NCBI RefSeq assembly: GCF_013870525.1
Contig: NZ_JACBXD010000065.1
Coordinates: 1 to 44,883, forward strand
Length of the DNA: 44,883 nt
Origin: Amycolatopsis pittospori
GTDB taxonomy: Bacteria > Actinomycetota > Actinomycetes > Mycobacteriales > Pseudonocardiaceae
Direction of reading: 5' to 3'
Under the pieces are notes generated by a model that was given only the letters and a program-made list of their open reading frames with translations, searched no databases and was not told the DNA's origin. Position 1 is the stretch's first letter, and each line of letters opens with the position of its first letter. A program made the position numbers and the translations under genes. Positions 1-7,436 of this stretch are shown piece by piece.

Positions 1-2
1 CC

Positions 3-638
3 GCGCCCGCCGAATCCGCGCCGAAGCGACCGCATCAGTCCAAGACGGTGAAGTGGCTCCCGGTCGCCGCGATCGGCCTGCTGATCGTGCTGCTGGTCGC
101 GGCGATCAGCGTCGCCTCCGGCGGGGACGACACCGCGTCCACGCAGACCCCGCCGCCGCCGACCCCGGCGACCAGTTCTCCTCCGCCGAGCAGCAGCGCC
201 GTGGAGAACATCCAGTTCACCTCGCGGGCGTCGGCCGCGGATCAGAAATGCGCGTCGCACGCGTACGGCGACGTCCAGGCGAGCCTTCAACAGACGAGTT
301 GTTCCGCGGTGAAACGGGCCAGCTTCGCCAGCTCCATCGACGGCCGCGCCGCCGCGGTGACGATCGCCGTCGTGGAATTCCCGAACACCGAACAGGCGAC
401 CGCGTTCAAGGCGGCCGCCGACACCCCCGGCGGGGGCGGCATCCTCGACGTCGCCACCGAAACCAGCCAGTGGCAGGGTGACGTCCCGGTGTTCGAGGGC
501 GCGGCCTACCAGAGCAGCCAGGACGGGAAATCGGTCCGGCTGGTGCAGGCCGTATGGGTGCCGGGACCGTCCACTCCGGACGATCCCGGCCTGGTCCGGG
601 GCGCGAAGGCCGCCCTGGAACTCCCGGTCAACGGCTAG
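3..638 (+). CDS. Membrane-anchored secreted protein, unknown function (5' end outside window)
   Basis: The reading frame is open to the left edge, so the gene is 5'-truncated here. A GTG at 48 is an internal start candidate, but the codons before it read as a polar Lys/Pro-rich stretch that fits a short cytoplasmic tail. The visible part has one hydrophobic segment (LPVAAIGLLIVLLVAAISVA), then a Pro/Ser/Thr-rich linker and an outer domain of about 140 residues with two cysteines (KCAS, TSCSA) that could form a disulfide. No family was recognised. The layout resembles the anchored proteins at 20.6-22.4 kb, but the outer domain differs. The stop codon overlaps the stop of the convergent oxidoreductase gene within CTAG. 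Confidence 0.75.
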   Translation, partial: APAESAPKRPHQSKTVKWLPVAAIGLLIVLLVAAISVASGGDDTASTQTPPPPTPATSSPPPSSSAVENIQFTSRASAADQKCASHAYGDVQASLQQTSCSAVKRASFASSIDGRAAAVTIAVVEFPNTEQATAFKAAADTPGGGGILDVATETSQWQGDVPVFEGAAYQSSQDGKSVRLVQAVWVPGPSTPDDPGLVRGAKAALELPVNG

Positions 639-2029
639 AGGCCGTACGCCTCCAGCAGACGCAGCCAGACCTCGCTGATCGTCGGGAACGACGGCACGGC
701 GTGCCACAACCGCGACAGCGGAACCTCCCCGACGATCGCGATCGTCGCCGCGTGCAGCAGCTCGGCGACGTCCTGACCGACGAAGGTCGCGCCGACCAGG
801 ACGCCGCGTTCGGTGTCGACGACGATCCGTGCCTTGCCCGCGTAGCCGTCCGCGTGCAGCGACGAGCCGGCGACCGCGATGTCGATGTCGACGACGCGGT
901 GCGGTTCGCCCTCTTCCGCGTCCGCGAGCCCGACCGAAGCGACCTCCGGATCGGTGAAGACGACCTGCGGGATGGCGTGGTGATCGGCCGTGGCGCTGTG
1001 CGCGCTCCACGCCGCGGCGTCGACAGGCTCGCCCGCGGCCTGGGCGGCCACCGAGTCCCCGGTGGCGCGGGCGGCGTACTTGCCCTGATGCGTCAGCGGC
1101 GCGCGGCCGGTGACGTCCCCGACGGCGAACAGCCAGCCACCGTCCACAGCGGACACGCGGCCGTTGTCGTCGGTCGAGAGCGCCGCGCCGGCTTCGAGCC
1201 CCAGCACCTCCACGCCGAGTCCGTCGGTCGCCGGGCGGCGGCCGGTGGCGACGAGCAGCTCGTCGACGACCAACCGTTCCCCGCCCTTCAGTGTGAGTTC
1301 CTTACCACCGTCCAAAGCGGACACGGCGTCGAGCCCGGAACCGGTGTGCACGGTGACACCGGCCTCGCTCAGCCCCTTGATGACGGCGTCGCCGACGAAG
1401 TCCGCCAGCCTCGGCAGCGGGCGCGCACCCGAGATGATCAGGTGGACCTCGGCCCCGAGTGTGGCGTACGCCTGCGCCATTTCGACGCCGACGACACCGC
1501 CGCCGAGCACGCCGAGGCGGCGCGGAACGGCTTCGGCCGACGTCGCCTCCCGCGAACCCCAGACGGAAACGCCGTCCAGGCCGGGGATCGACGGCGTCCG
1601 CGGGACGCTGCCGGTGGCGACGATCACCGCGTGCCGCGCGGTCAGCACGTCACCGCCGTCGACCGTGACCTCCCGCTCACCGGTGATCCGGCCGTGCCCG
1701 CGGATCGGGGCGATCCCGACACCTTCGGCCCACTTGAACTGTCCGGTGTCGTCTCCCTTGCCGGTGAACCAGTCGCGGCGCGCGAACACCTTCGCGGGGT
1801 CGACGGCGTCGCCCACCGGGACACCCGGGATGCGCTTGGCTGCGGCGAGGAGGTTTCCCGGCCGAAGCAACGCCTTGCTCGGAATGCAGGCCCAGTAAGA
1901 ACATTCGCCGCCGAAGCGCTCGTGTTCGACGAGGGCGACCTGGAGCCCTCCGCGCGCGGCCCGTTCGGCGGCGACCTCGCCGACGGGGCCGCCTCCGATC
2001 ACGATCACGTCAAAAGTCTGTGCTGACAT
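635..2029 (-). CDS. FAD-dependent pyridine nucleotide-disulfide oxidoreductase (dihydrolipoyl dehydrogenase-like)
   Basis: A flavoprotein disulfide reductase of 464 residues. It has an N-terminal FAD-binding GGGPVGEVAAERAARGG, a redox-active CxxxxC pair in GGECSYWACIPSK, an NAD(P)-binding GGGVVGVEMAQAYATLG, a second FAD motif (FAVGDVTG) and a C-terminal dimerisation domain. In true dihydrolipoyl dehydrogenases the end of that domain carries a catalytic His-Pro-Thr-x-Ser-Glu; here it reads SFPTISE, with Phe in the His position. Lipoamide may therefore not be the substrate, and quinone or another disulfide is possible. The ATG at 2029 is chosen over an upstream one because the family begins just before the FAD motif. 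It is convergent with its left neighbour and not in an operon with lipoate genes. Confidence 0.88.
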   Translation of the reverse strand: MSAQTFDVIVIGGGPVGEVAAERAARGGLQVALVEHERFGGECSYWACIPSKALLRPGNLLAAAKRIPGVPVGDAVDPAKVFARRDWFTGKGDDTGQFKWAEGVGIAPIRGHGRITGEREVTVDGGDVLTARHAVIVATGSVPRTPSIPGLDGVSVWGSREATSAEAVPRRLGVLGGGVVGVEMAQAYATLGAEVHLIISGARPLPRLADFVGDAVIKGLSEAGVTVHTGSGLDAVSALDGGKELTLKGGERLVVDELLVATGRRPATDGLGVEVLGLEAGAALSTDDNGRVSAVDGGWLFAVGDVTGRAPLTHQGKYAARATGDSVAAQAAGEPVDAAAWSAHSATADHHAIPQVVFTDPEVASVGLADAEEGEPHRVVDIDIAVAGSSLHADGYAGKARIVVDTERGVLVGATFVGQDVAELLHAATIAIVGEVPLSRLWHAVPSFPTISEVWLRLLEAYGL

Positions 2030-2164
2030 GCATTCAGCGCACACCACCGCGCAGCTTCGCGCAACCTGCCGCTATCCTCGTGTCGCTGCGTGAGTCATCA
2101 GCCGCGGGTTCAGATTTCTCCGTGCCGGTTACGCAGTAGAACGATCGAGCGCGGGAGGTTTTTC

Positions 2165-2866
2165 ATGGCCAGGAACACTGCTGTGCATTTGCTGGACGAT
2201 TTGACCGGCGAGGCGGCCGAAGAAACGGTCGCTTTCGGTTTGGACGGAATCGCCTACGACATCGACCTTTCGGCCGACAATGCCGCGGCACTCCGGGAAA
2301 CCCTGCGTGCTTTCGTGGAGAACGGCCGTCGTATCGGCGGACGGAAACTCCGCCCGCGGGTCGTGCAGCGTCCGAAGGGCGCGCGTGTGGCGAAGTCGAC
2401 GCCGAAGACCGCGGCGACCGCGGCCAAGGCCGAGGCGAAGACCGCCGCGAAGCCGGGCCGCAAGCCGGCCGCGAAGGGCGTCGCCGGACGTAAGCCCGCG
2501 GCCGCCAAGACCGCGGCGGCGAAGGTCGCCACACCCAAGGCCACCGCCACGACCTCGGCGAAAGCCACTGCGGCCAAAGCGAAGTCGACCCGAAGCACGA
2601 CGAAGACCACCGCTGCCAAGGCTCCGGCCGGTCGCGCCAAGGCGACCGCCGCGACGAAGACCCCGGCCAAGACGGCGACGAAGACGACCGCCGCGAAGGC
2701 CGCACCGAAGACCGCCGCCAAGAGCACGGCCGCGAAGACGACGGCCGTCAAGGCCGCGCCGAAGACCGCCGCCAAGACTCCGGCGAAGAAGGCGGCCGAC
2801 CCGAAGAAGACCACCCGGGCCGCCCGCAAGGTACCCGTCGTCACTTTCTCGGCCAAGGAAAAGTAA
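2165..2866 (+). CDS. Lsr2-type N-terminal domain with lysine/alanine-rich H1-like tail
   Basis: A 233-residue nucleoid-associated protein. Residues 1-60 match the Lsr2 dimerisation domain: MARNTAVHLLDDLTGE, ETVAFGLDGIAYDIDLSADNA and a GRRIGGRK segment. Lsr2 normally continues into a small DNA-binding domain with an RGR minor-groove motif. Here that part is missing and is replaced by about 160 residues of Lys/Ala/Thr/Pro repeats (AAKTAAAK, TKTTAAKA, PAKKA types), like the tail of histone H1 or of mycobacterial HupB. The start is the ATG preceded by GGGAGG at 2153-2158. Expected role: DNA bridging or compaction, with DNA contacts supplied by the basic tail; this is inferred from composition. 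It ends in Lys-stop inside a large bidirectional terminator. Confidence 0.88.
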   Translation: MARNTAVHLLDDLTGEAAEETVAFGLDGIAYDIDLSADNAAALRETLRAFVENGRRIGGRKLRPRVVQRPKGARVAKSTPKTAATAAKAEAKTAAKPGRKPAAKGVAGRKPAAAKTAAAKVATPKATATTSAKATAAKAKSTRSTTKTTAAKAPAGRAKATAATKTPAKTATKTTAAKAAPKTAAKSTAAKTTAVKAAPKTAAKTPAKKAADPKKTTRAARKVPVVTFSAKEK

Positions 2867-2930
2867 TTCGACGGAAAACGGCCCCATTCGCGTAAATATG
2901 CGAATGGGGCCGTTCTGTGTCGAATTACTT
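2861..2930. terminator. Bidirectional terminator spanning both stop codons
   Basis: A perfect 15-bp inner stem (2877-2891 with 2900-2914, 8-nt loop) is enclosed by a perfect 12-bp outer stem (2861-2872 with 2919-2930). The outer arms contain the Lys-TAA ends of both convergent genes, so the structure is symmetric and acts in both directions. Confidence 0.85.
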
Positions 2931-3668
2931 GCGCTGAGAACCTTCCGAATGCCATTCGGGGTAGTGGTAGCGCGTGCGCTGGAGCGAACGGTGCCACTCC
3001 CGCTCGGCGGCCGACGGCTTCCGCGGCACCGGTTCACCCAGTTGCGCGGTCGCCGCCTTGCGGACGGCGGCCGTGACGTCGGCAACACCTTTCCGCAGGC
3101 CATGATCGGCGAGCGACGCGACCTGACTGCGATGCGAGTCCATCGGACGGGGATCCGAGGGCGCCGCGGTGAGGTAGCGGCCGACCCGCTCGGCGGCGGT
3201 CGAAACGAGCAGGGTCGAGTGCGCGAGCAAGCCCGTTTTCGTCCGGAACACGGCGAAACCGCACAGCTTCGAGTCACCGACGAACAGCCCCCGATCACCG
3301 AGCCGCGACGGCAGCCCGAGTTCGGCCACCGTCGCGGTCATCAGTTCCCCCAGTGCTTCGAGCGGTCTGACGGGTTCCCCGGACAACCCGAGCCCCGGCA
3401 GGACAAGGGTGATGTTGAGGTTGCCGGGATCGTGGAACACCGTGCCGCCCCCACTGGCCCGGCGCAACACCGGAACACCGTCGCTCGCACAGACGTCGGC
3501 CTTGACCTCGCGTTCGATCTTCTGTCCCCGGCCCACCACCACACAGTCGGTGTTGCGCCAGATCCACAGGACCGGCGCCTCCGGTGCGGCACGCAGGAGG
3601 GCTTCGTCGAACGCGAGGTTGTCGGCCGGGTCGTCGAACGACGCGACGACTTCCGAGGGACCGGTCAC
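2925..3668 (-). CDS. lplA: Lipoate-protein ligase A family protein
   Basis: A 247-residue protein of the biotin/lipoate A/B ligase family. It shows the conserved RRASGGGTVFHDPGNLN motif near residue 70 and a GDSKLCGFAVFRTK segment containing the lysine expected to bind lipoyl-adenylate. Family role: attaching scavenged lipoate or octanoate to lipoyl domains of 2-oxoacid dehydrogenases and the glycine cleavage system. The C-terminal accessory domain of E. coli LplA is absent, as in many short actinobacterial members, so an octanoyl-transfer role cannot be excluded. Its start overlaps the pntB stop by 4 bases, making it the last, translationally coupled gene of the transhydrogenase operon. Confidence 0.88.
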   Translation of the reverse strand: MTGPSEVVASFDDPADNLAFDEALLRAAPEAPVLWIWRNTDCVVVGRGQKIEREVKADVCASDGVPVLRRASGGGTVFHDPGNLNITLVLPGLGLSGEPVRPLEALGELMTATVAELGLPSRLGDRGLFVGDSKLCGFAVFRTKTGLLAHSTLLVSTAAERVGRYLTAAPSDPRPMDSHRSQVASLADHGLRKGVADVTAAVRKAATAQLGEPVPRKPSAAEREWHRSLQRTRYHYPEWHSEGSQRK

Positions 3669-5050
3669 AGTGCTTTGAGTTCCTCCACGATCTCGCTCAC
3701 CGAGGACTTGGCGTCGCCGAAGAGCATGCTGGTCTTCGCATCGTAGAAGAGCTCGTTGTCGATACCGGCGAAGCCCGAGCTCATCGAGCGCTTGAGCACG
3801 ATCACCGACCGGCTGTGGTTCACCTTGAGGATCGGCATCCCGTAGATGGGCGAGCCCGGATCGGTCTCCGCGGCCGGGTTCGTGACGTCGTTCGCGCCGA
3901 TCACCAGCGCGACGTCGGTCTGGGCGAACTCGGAGTTGATCTCGTCCATTTCCTTGAGCTGCTCGTACGGGACGTCGGCCTCGGCGAGGAGCACGTTCAT
4001 ATGCCCCGGCATCCGGCCGGCCACCGGGTGGATCGCGTATTCGACCGTGATCCCCTTGGCCTCAAGCAGCTTCGCCATCTCGCGAACCATGTGCTGTGCC
4101 TGCGCGACTGCCATGCCGTAGCCGGGGACGACCACGACCTTGTTCGCGTACGCCATCTGGATGGCGGTGTCGGACGCGCTGGTGCTGCGGACCGGCCGGA
4201 CCTCGCCGGACCCACCGCTCGCGACAGCCGAGCCGCCGCCGAACCCGCCGGCGACGATGGCCGGGATCGACCGGTTCATCGCCTTCGCCATCAGGTTCGT
4301 CAGGATCGAACCCGACGCGCCGACGATCATGCCCGCCACGATCAGCGCGGTGTTGTCGAGGGCGAGCCCCATGGCCGCCGCCGACAGACCGGTGAGCGCG
4401 TTCAGCAGGGAGATGACGACCGGCATGTCCGCGCCGCCGATCGGCAGCACGACCACCACACCGAGCACACCCGCCGCGAGCAGCAGGCCGATCATCAGCA
4501 GTTCGGCGTCGCCGCCGGTGGCGATGACGACCGCGAAGACGATCGCGGCGAGCAGCACGATCGCGTTGACCGGCTGCTGCAGTTTGCCGAGCGTGATCGG
4601 ACGGCCGGAGATCAGCTCCTGCAGTTTCCCGAACGCGATATTGGAGCCCCAGAAGGACACCGAACCCACGATCGCGGCGAAGAGCGACGCGATCGCGACG
4701 TACGCCGGCTCGTGCGCGTAGCCGTCGGTGGTGCGGAACTCGACCCAGGCGATGAGCGCGACCGCCCCGCCGCCGACGCCGTTGAACAGCGCCACCATCT
4801 GCGGCATCGCGGTCATCTTCACCTTGCGCGCGGACGGCACGCCGACGACGACACCGATCGCGACACCGAGGGCGATCAGCAGCCAGTTGCCCATACCGGG
4901 CGTCAGGAGCGTCGCGATCACCGCGATGCCCATGCCGACCGCGGCGATCCAGTTACCGCGGACCGCGGTGCGCGGACCGGTCAGACCCATCAGGCCGTAG
5001 ATGAACAGGGCGAAGGAAATGATGTAGAGGACGGCGATGAAGGTCGTCAC
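3665..5050 (-). CDS. pntB: NAD(P) transhydrogenase subunit beta
   Basis: A 461-residue proton-translocating transhydrogenase beta subunit. The N-terminal half has about nine hydrophobic membrane segments. The C-terminal half is the NADP(H)-binding domain III with VVVPGYGMAVAQAQH, IHPVAGRMPGHMNVLLAEA, VIGANDVTNPAA and a closing FAGIDNELFYD loop. The complex in the cytoplasmic membrane uses the proton gradient to reduce NADP+ with NADH. It overlaps pntAB upstream and the lipoate ligase gene downstream by 4 bases each, so all four are probably one transcript. Length and motifs are those of a complete enzyme. Confidence 0.97.
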   Translation of the reverse strand: MTTFIAVLYIISFALFIYGLMGLTGPRTAVRGNWIAAVGMGIAVIATLLTPGMGNWLLIALGVAIGVVVGVPSARKVKMTAMPQMVALFNGVGGGAVALIAWVEFRTTDGYAHEPAYVAIASLFAAIVGSVSFWGSNIAFGKLQELISGRPITLGKLQQPVNAIVLLAAIVFAVVIATGGDAELLMIGLLLAAGVLGVVVVLPIGGADMPVVISLLNALTGLSAAAMGLALDNTALIVAGMIVGASGSILTNLMAKAMNRSIPAIVAGGFGGGSAVASGGSGEVRPVRSTSASDTAIQMAYANKVVVVPGYGMAVAQAQHMVREMAKLLEAKGITVEYAIHPVAGRMPGHMNVLLAEADVPYEQLKEMDEINSEFAQTDVALVIGANDVTNPAAETDPGSPIYGMPILKVNHSRSVIVLKRSMSSGFAGIDNELFYDAKTSMLFGDAKSSVSEIVEELKAL

Positions 5051-5349
5051 TTGTCACCACCGTCTTCCGGCTTCTTCGCCTTGAACATCGAAAGCATCCG
5101 GTCGGTGACGAGGAAGCCGCCGACCACGTTGATCGTGCCGAAGGCGATCGCGATCACCAGCAGGATCTTGTTCAGTACGCCGTCCACCCCGAGGCCGAGC
5201 ACGATCAGCCCGCCGAGCAGGACGATGCCGTGGATGGCGTTGGTCCCCGACATCAGCGGGGTGTGCAGGGTGTTGGGCACCTTCGAAATGACGGTGAAAC
5301 CCACGAATCCGGCGAGTACGAGGATCGCCAGGCTGCCTACGAGCATCAC
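5047..5349 (-). CDS. pntAB: NAD(P) transhydrogenase subunit alpha, membrane part
   Basis: A 100-residue protein with three hydrophobic segments and the motif SKVPNTLHTPLMSGTNAIHG, diagnostic of the membrane part of the alpha subunit. In E. coli this is the C-terminal part of a single PntA. Here, as in mycobacteria and Rhodospirillum, it is a separate gene between the soluble alpha part and beta. It shares 4-base overlaps with both neighbours, which ensures balanced translation. Confidence 0.96.
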   Translation of the reverse strand: MMLVGSLAILVLAGFVGFTVISKVPNTLHTPLMSGTNAIHGIVLLGGLIVLGLGVDGVLNKILLVIAIAFGTINVVGGFLVTDRMLSMFKAKKPEDGGDK

Positions 5350-6464
5350 TCGCCCCCTTCTTCTTCGGCGTCGACGGCGCCGGCCACGCAGGCCCCGGCG
5401 ACGATCTCGTCGGAGAAGTCGAGCGCGAGCTTGCCTTCCTTATCGACGAGCAGTTCCAGCAACTCGGTGACGTTGCGCGCGTACAGCTCGCTGGAATGCG
5501 CGGGCATCTCGGCGGCGAGGTTGAGCGGCGAGCAGATGGTGACGTCGTGCTCGACGATCTCTTCGCCCGGCTTCGTCAGTTCGCAGTTGCCGCCGGACTC
5601 GCCGGCGAGGTCGACCACGACACCACCGGCGGGCATCCCCTTCACCGCATCGGCGGTGACGAGGGTCGGCGCCTTGCGGCCGGGGACGAGCGCGGTGGTG
5701 ATCACGGCGTCGAATCTCGTGATCGCCTCGGTGAGCCTGCGTTGCTGCTCGACCTTTTCCTCGTCGGTCAGCTCACGGGCGTACCCGCCTTCGCCGACCG
5801 CCTCGATGCCTAGGTCGAGGAATTTCGCGCCGAGCGATTTGACCTGCTCGCCGACCTCGGGCCGGACGTCGTACCCGGTGGTCTGCGCGCCGAGCCGTTT
5901 CGCCGTCGCCAAGGCCTGCAGCCCGGCGACGCCCGCGCCGAGCACGAGGACCTTCGCCGGTGGCACGGTGCCCGCCGCGGTGGTGAGCATCGGGAAGAAG
6001 CGGGTGAGTTTCTGCGCGGCCAGCAAGACCGCGCGATAACCCGCGACACTGCTCTGGGACGACAACGCGTCCATGGCCTGCGCCCGGGAGATCCGAGGGA
6101 TCGCCTCGACGGCGAAGGCACGGACGCCCGCCGATTCGAGCGCCGCTATCCCGTCCGGATCGGCCCGTGGATTCAGGAAGCCGATGAGGATGGTGCCCGT
6201 TTTGAGCTTCGCGACTTCGGCCGCGCTCGGCGGCGCCACCTTCACCACGATGTCGGCATCCCACGCGTCGCCGATCTCCGCGCCCGCCTGTTCGAAGGTC
6301 TCGTCGGCGAGCAGCGCGCCGGCGCCCGCACCGGACTCGACCACCACCCGCAATCCGCGTCCTGAGACGCGCTCGATGAGCTTCGGTACCAGCGCGACGC
6401 GGCGTTCGCCTTGTCCGGTCTCCCGGACAACACCGACCGTGAGCTGCTCGTTTTCTGCCGCCAC
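5346..6464 (-). CDS. pntAA: NAD(P) transhydrogenase subunit alpha, NAD-binding part
   Basis: A 372-residue soluble domain I of transhydrogenase (alanine dehydrogenase/PNT family). It has the N-terminal VVRETGQGERRVALVP segment and an NAD-binding Rossmann motif VLVLGAGVAGLQALATAKRLG, followed by GYDVRPEVGEQVKSLGAKFLD. The GTG at 6464 is preferred because GAGGAG lies 6 bases upstream and homologues start just before this conserved block; in-frame codons further upstream run through an intergenic hairpin and are unlikely to be translated. First gene of the pntAA-pntAB-pntB-lplA operon. Confidence 0.94.
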   Translation of the reverse strand: MAAENEQLTVGVVRETGQGERRVALVPKLIERVSGRGLRVVVESGAGAGALLADETFEQAGAEIGDAWDADIVVKVAPPSAAEVAKLKTGTILIGFLNPRADPDGIAALESAGVRAFAVEAIPRISRAQAMDALSSQSSVAGYRAVLLAAQKLTRFFPMLTTAAGTVPPAKVLVLGAGVAGLQALATAKRLGAQTTGYDVRPEVGEQVKSLGAKFLDLGIEAVGEGGYARELTDEEKVEQQRRLTEAITRFDAVITTALVPGRKAPTLVTADAVKGMPAGGVVVDLAGESGGNCELTKPGEEIVEHDVTICSPLNLAAEMPAHSSELYARNVTELLELLVDKEGKLALDFSDEIVAGACVAGAVDAEEEGGE

Positions 6465-6612
6465 AGGCGACCTCCTCGCTGGAGAGGACCACACGAACCC
6501 GCACTGTTTACCACGTCCCACCGACAACTTTCCTGGCTGAACGTATCCGGACGGCATCTTTCCGTGACATCGCTCATCACGATCGATCCAGCCATCGATC
6601 CAGGTGTGCGAC

Positions 6613-6665
6613 GTCATAAGGGGTCCCCATAGGACGGTTTCCGTCCTATGGGGACCCCTCATGAC
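6613..6665. terminator. 25-bp intergenic hairpin, GGGGTCCCC family
   Basis: Arms 6613-6637 and 6641-6665 pair over 25 positions with one G-U-type mismatch and a TTT loop. The outer sequence (GTCATAAGGGGTCCCC) recurs at 41973. It lies just downstream of the TetR gene on the minus strand, so it probably ends that transcript. No U-tract follows. Confidence 0.75.
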
Positions 6666-6690
6666 ACTTACGGAGCAACGGTTTTCCGCA

Positions 6691-7311
6691 TCACGGAACG
6701 CTGCGCCAGTTCGGCACCCCCAGAAAGATCAAGCGCAACCGCCGTTCGGCCGTGCGGACGATCTCACCGTCACGCGACGGCGTCTCGAGCAACTCCAGCA
6801 CCGTCGTGAGCATGGTCGTCACGATCAGGTCGGCCAGCAGATGCAGATCCTCGGTCGCCCAGGCGCGGAGATTGTCGAATCGAGCGAGATCGACGGCGAG
6901 TTCGCTGACGAACAGCTTGAGTTCGAAGCCGATCGCCTGCCGCACCGGCCCGGTGCCGCCGTAACGCTCCCGCGTCAGGAAATGGAAGTGATCCTCGTGG
7001 GCGCGCACATGCTCGTGCAGGATGCGCACGGACATCCGGATCATGTCGTTGTAGGCCGCCGGCCTGGTGCGCGCCGACCGGATCATCGTGCGCAAGGTCC
7101 GCATCGACTCTTCCACCAGCGCGACGCCCAGTTCGTCCATCGATGCGAAATGGCGATAGAACGCCGTCGGGACGATTCCGGCCTGTTTCGCCACCTCTCG
7201 AAGGCTCAGCCCGGAAAAACCGCGCTCCGCCACCAGGTCCAGCGCCGCGTCGAGCAGCGCTTGACGCGTGCGCTGCTTGCGCTCCTGCCGGGAAACGGGC
7301 TCCGTTGTCAC
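6691..7311 (-). CDS. TetR-family regulator, DesT-like
   Basis: A 206-residue TetR regulator with an N-terminal helix-turn-helix (RQALLDAALDLVAERGFSGL, then REVAKQAGIVPTAFYRHFAS) and an all-alpha ligand domain. It is divergent from a ferredoxin reductase/acyl desaturase operon, the same arrangement as Pseudomonas DesT with desCB. DesT senses acyl-CoA saturation, so a similar role in membrane lipid homeostasis is inferred. The GTG at 7311 is chosen because homologues begin a few residues before RQERKQRTRQ; upstream in-frame codons run through the operator. The repeated TTCACTG/TTCAGTG sites between the divergent genes are the probable binding sites. Confidence 0.85.
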   Translation of the reverse strand: MTTEPVSRQERKQRTRQALLDAALDLVAERGFSGLSLREVAKQAGIVPTAFYRHFASMDELGVALVEESMRTLRTMIRSARTRPAAYNDMIRMSVRILHEHVRAHEDHFHFLTRERYGGTGPVRQAIGFELKLFVSELAVDLARFDNLRAWATEDLHLLADLIVTTMLTTVLELLETPSRDGEIVRTAERRLRLIFLGVPNWRSVP

Positions 7312-7392
7312 GACGGACAGCGTAATCGCCTCGGCAGTATCACCCACGTCACATCGCCCTCCTCTCGCGTTGACAAGCGCGACCATCGCCAC

Positions 7393-7423
7393 TTCACTGT
7401 TCAGTGTACAAGCGTTCACTGAA
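7393..7423. promoter_or_regulatory. Putative TetR operator of the desaturase operon
   Basis: TTCACTG occurs at 7393 and 7415, TTCAGTG at 7400, and the inverse CACTGAA at 7417. This gives overlapping palindromes, including CACTGTTCAGTG at 7395-7406 and an 18-bp imperfect palindrome at 7403-7420 (minus strand AGTGAACGCTTGTACACT). A TTGACA at 7370-7375 is a candidate -35 for the plus-strand operon, placing the operator at or just after its -10 region. Confidence 0.65.
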
Positions 7424-7436
7424 TTCTGGAGATGTG

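Noticed and set aside
2129..3298. Long frame opposite the Lsr2-like gene
   Set aside because: It is the antisense shadow of Lys/Ala codons and crosses the bidirectional terminator.
6465..6662. Upstream extension of pntAA
   Set aside because: It runs through the 25-bp intergenic hairpin and lacks family similarity.
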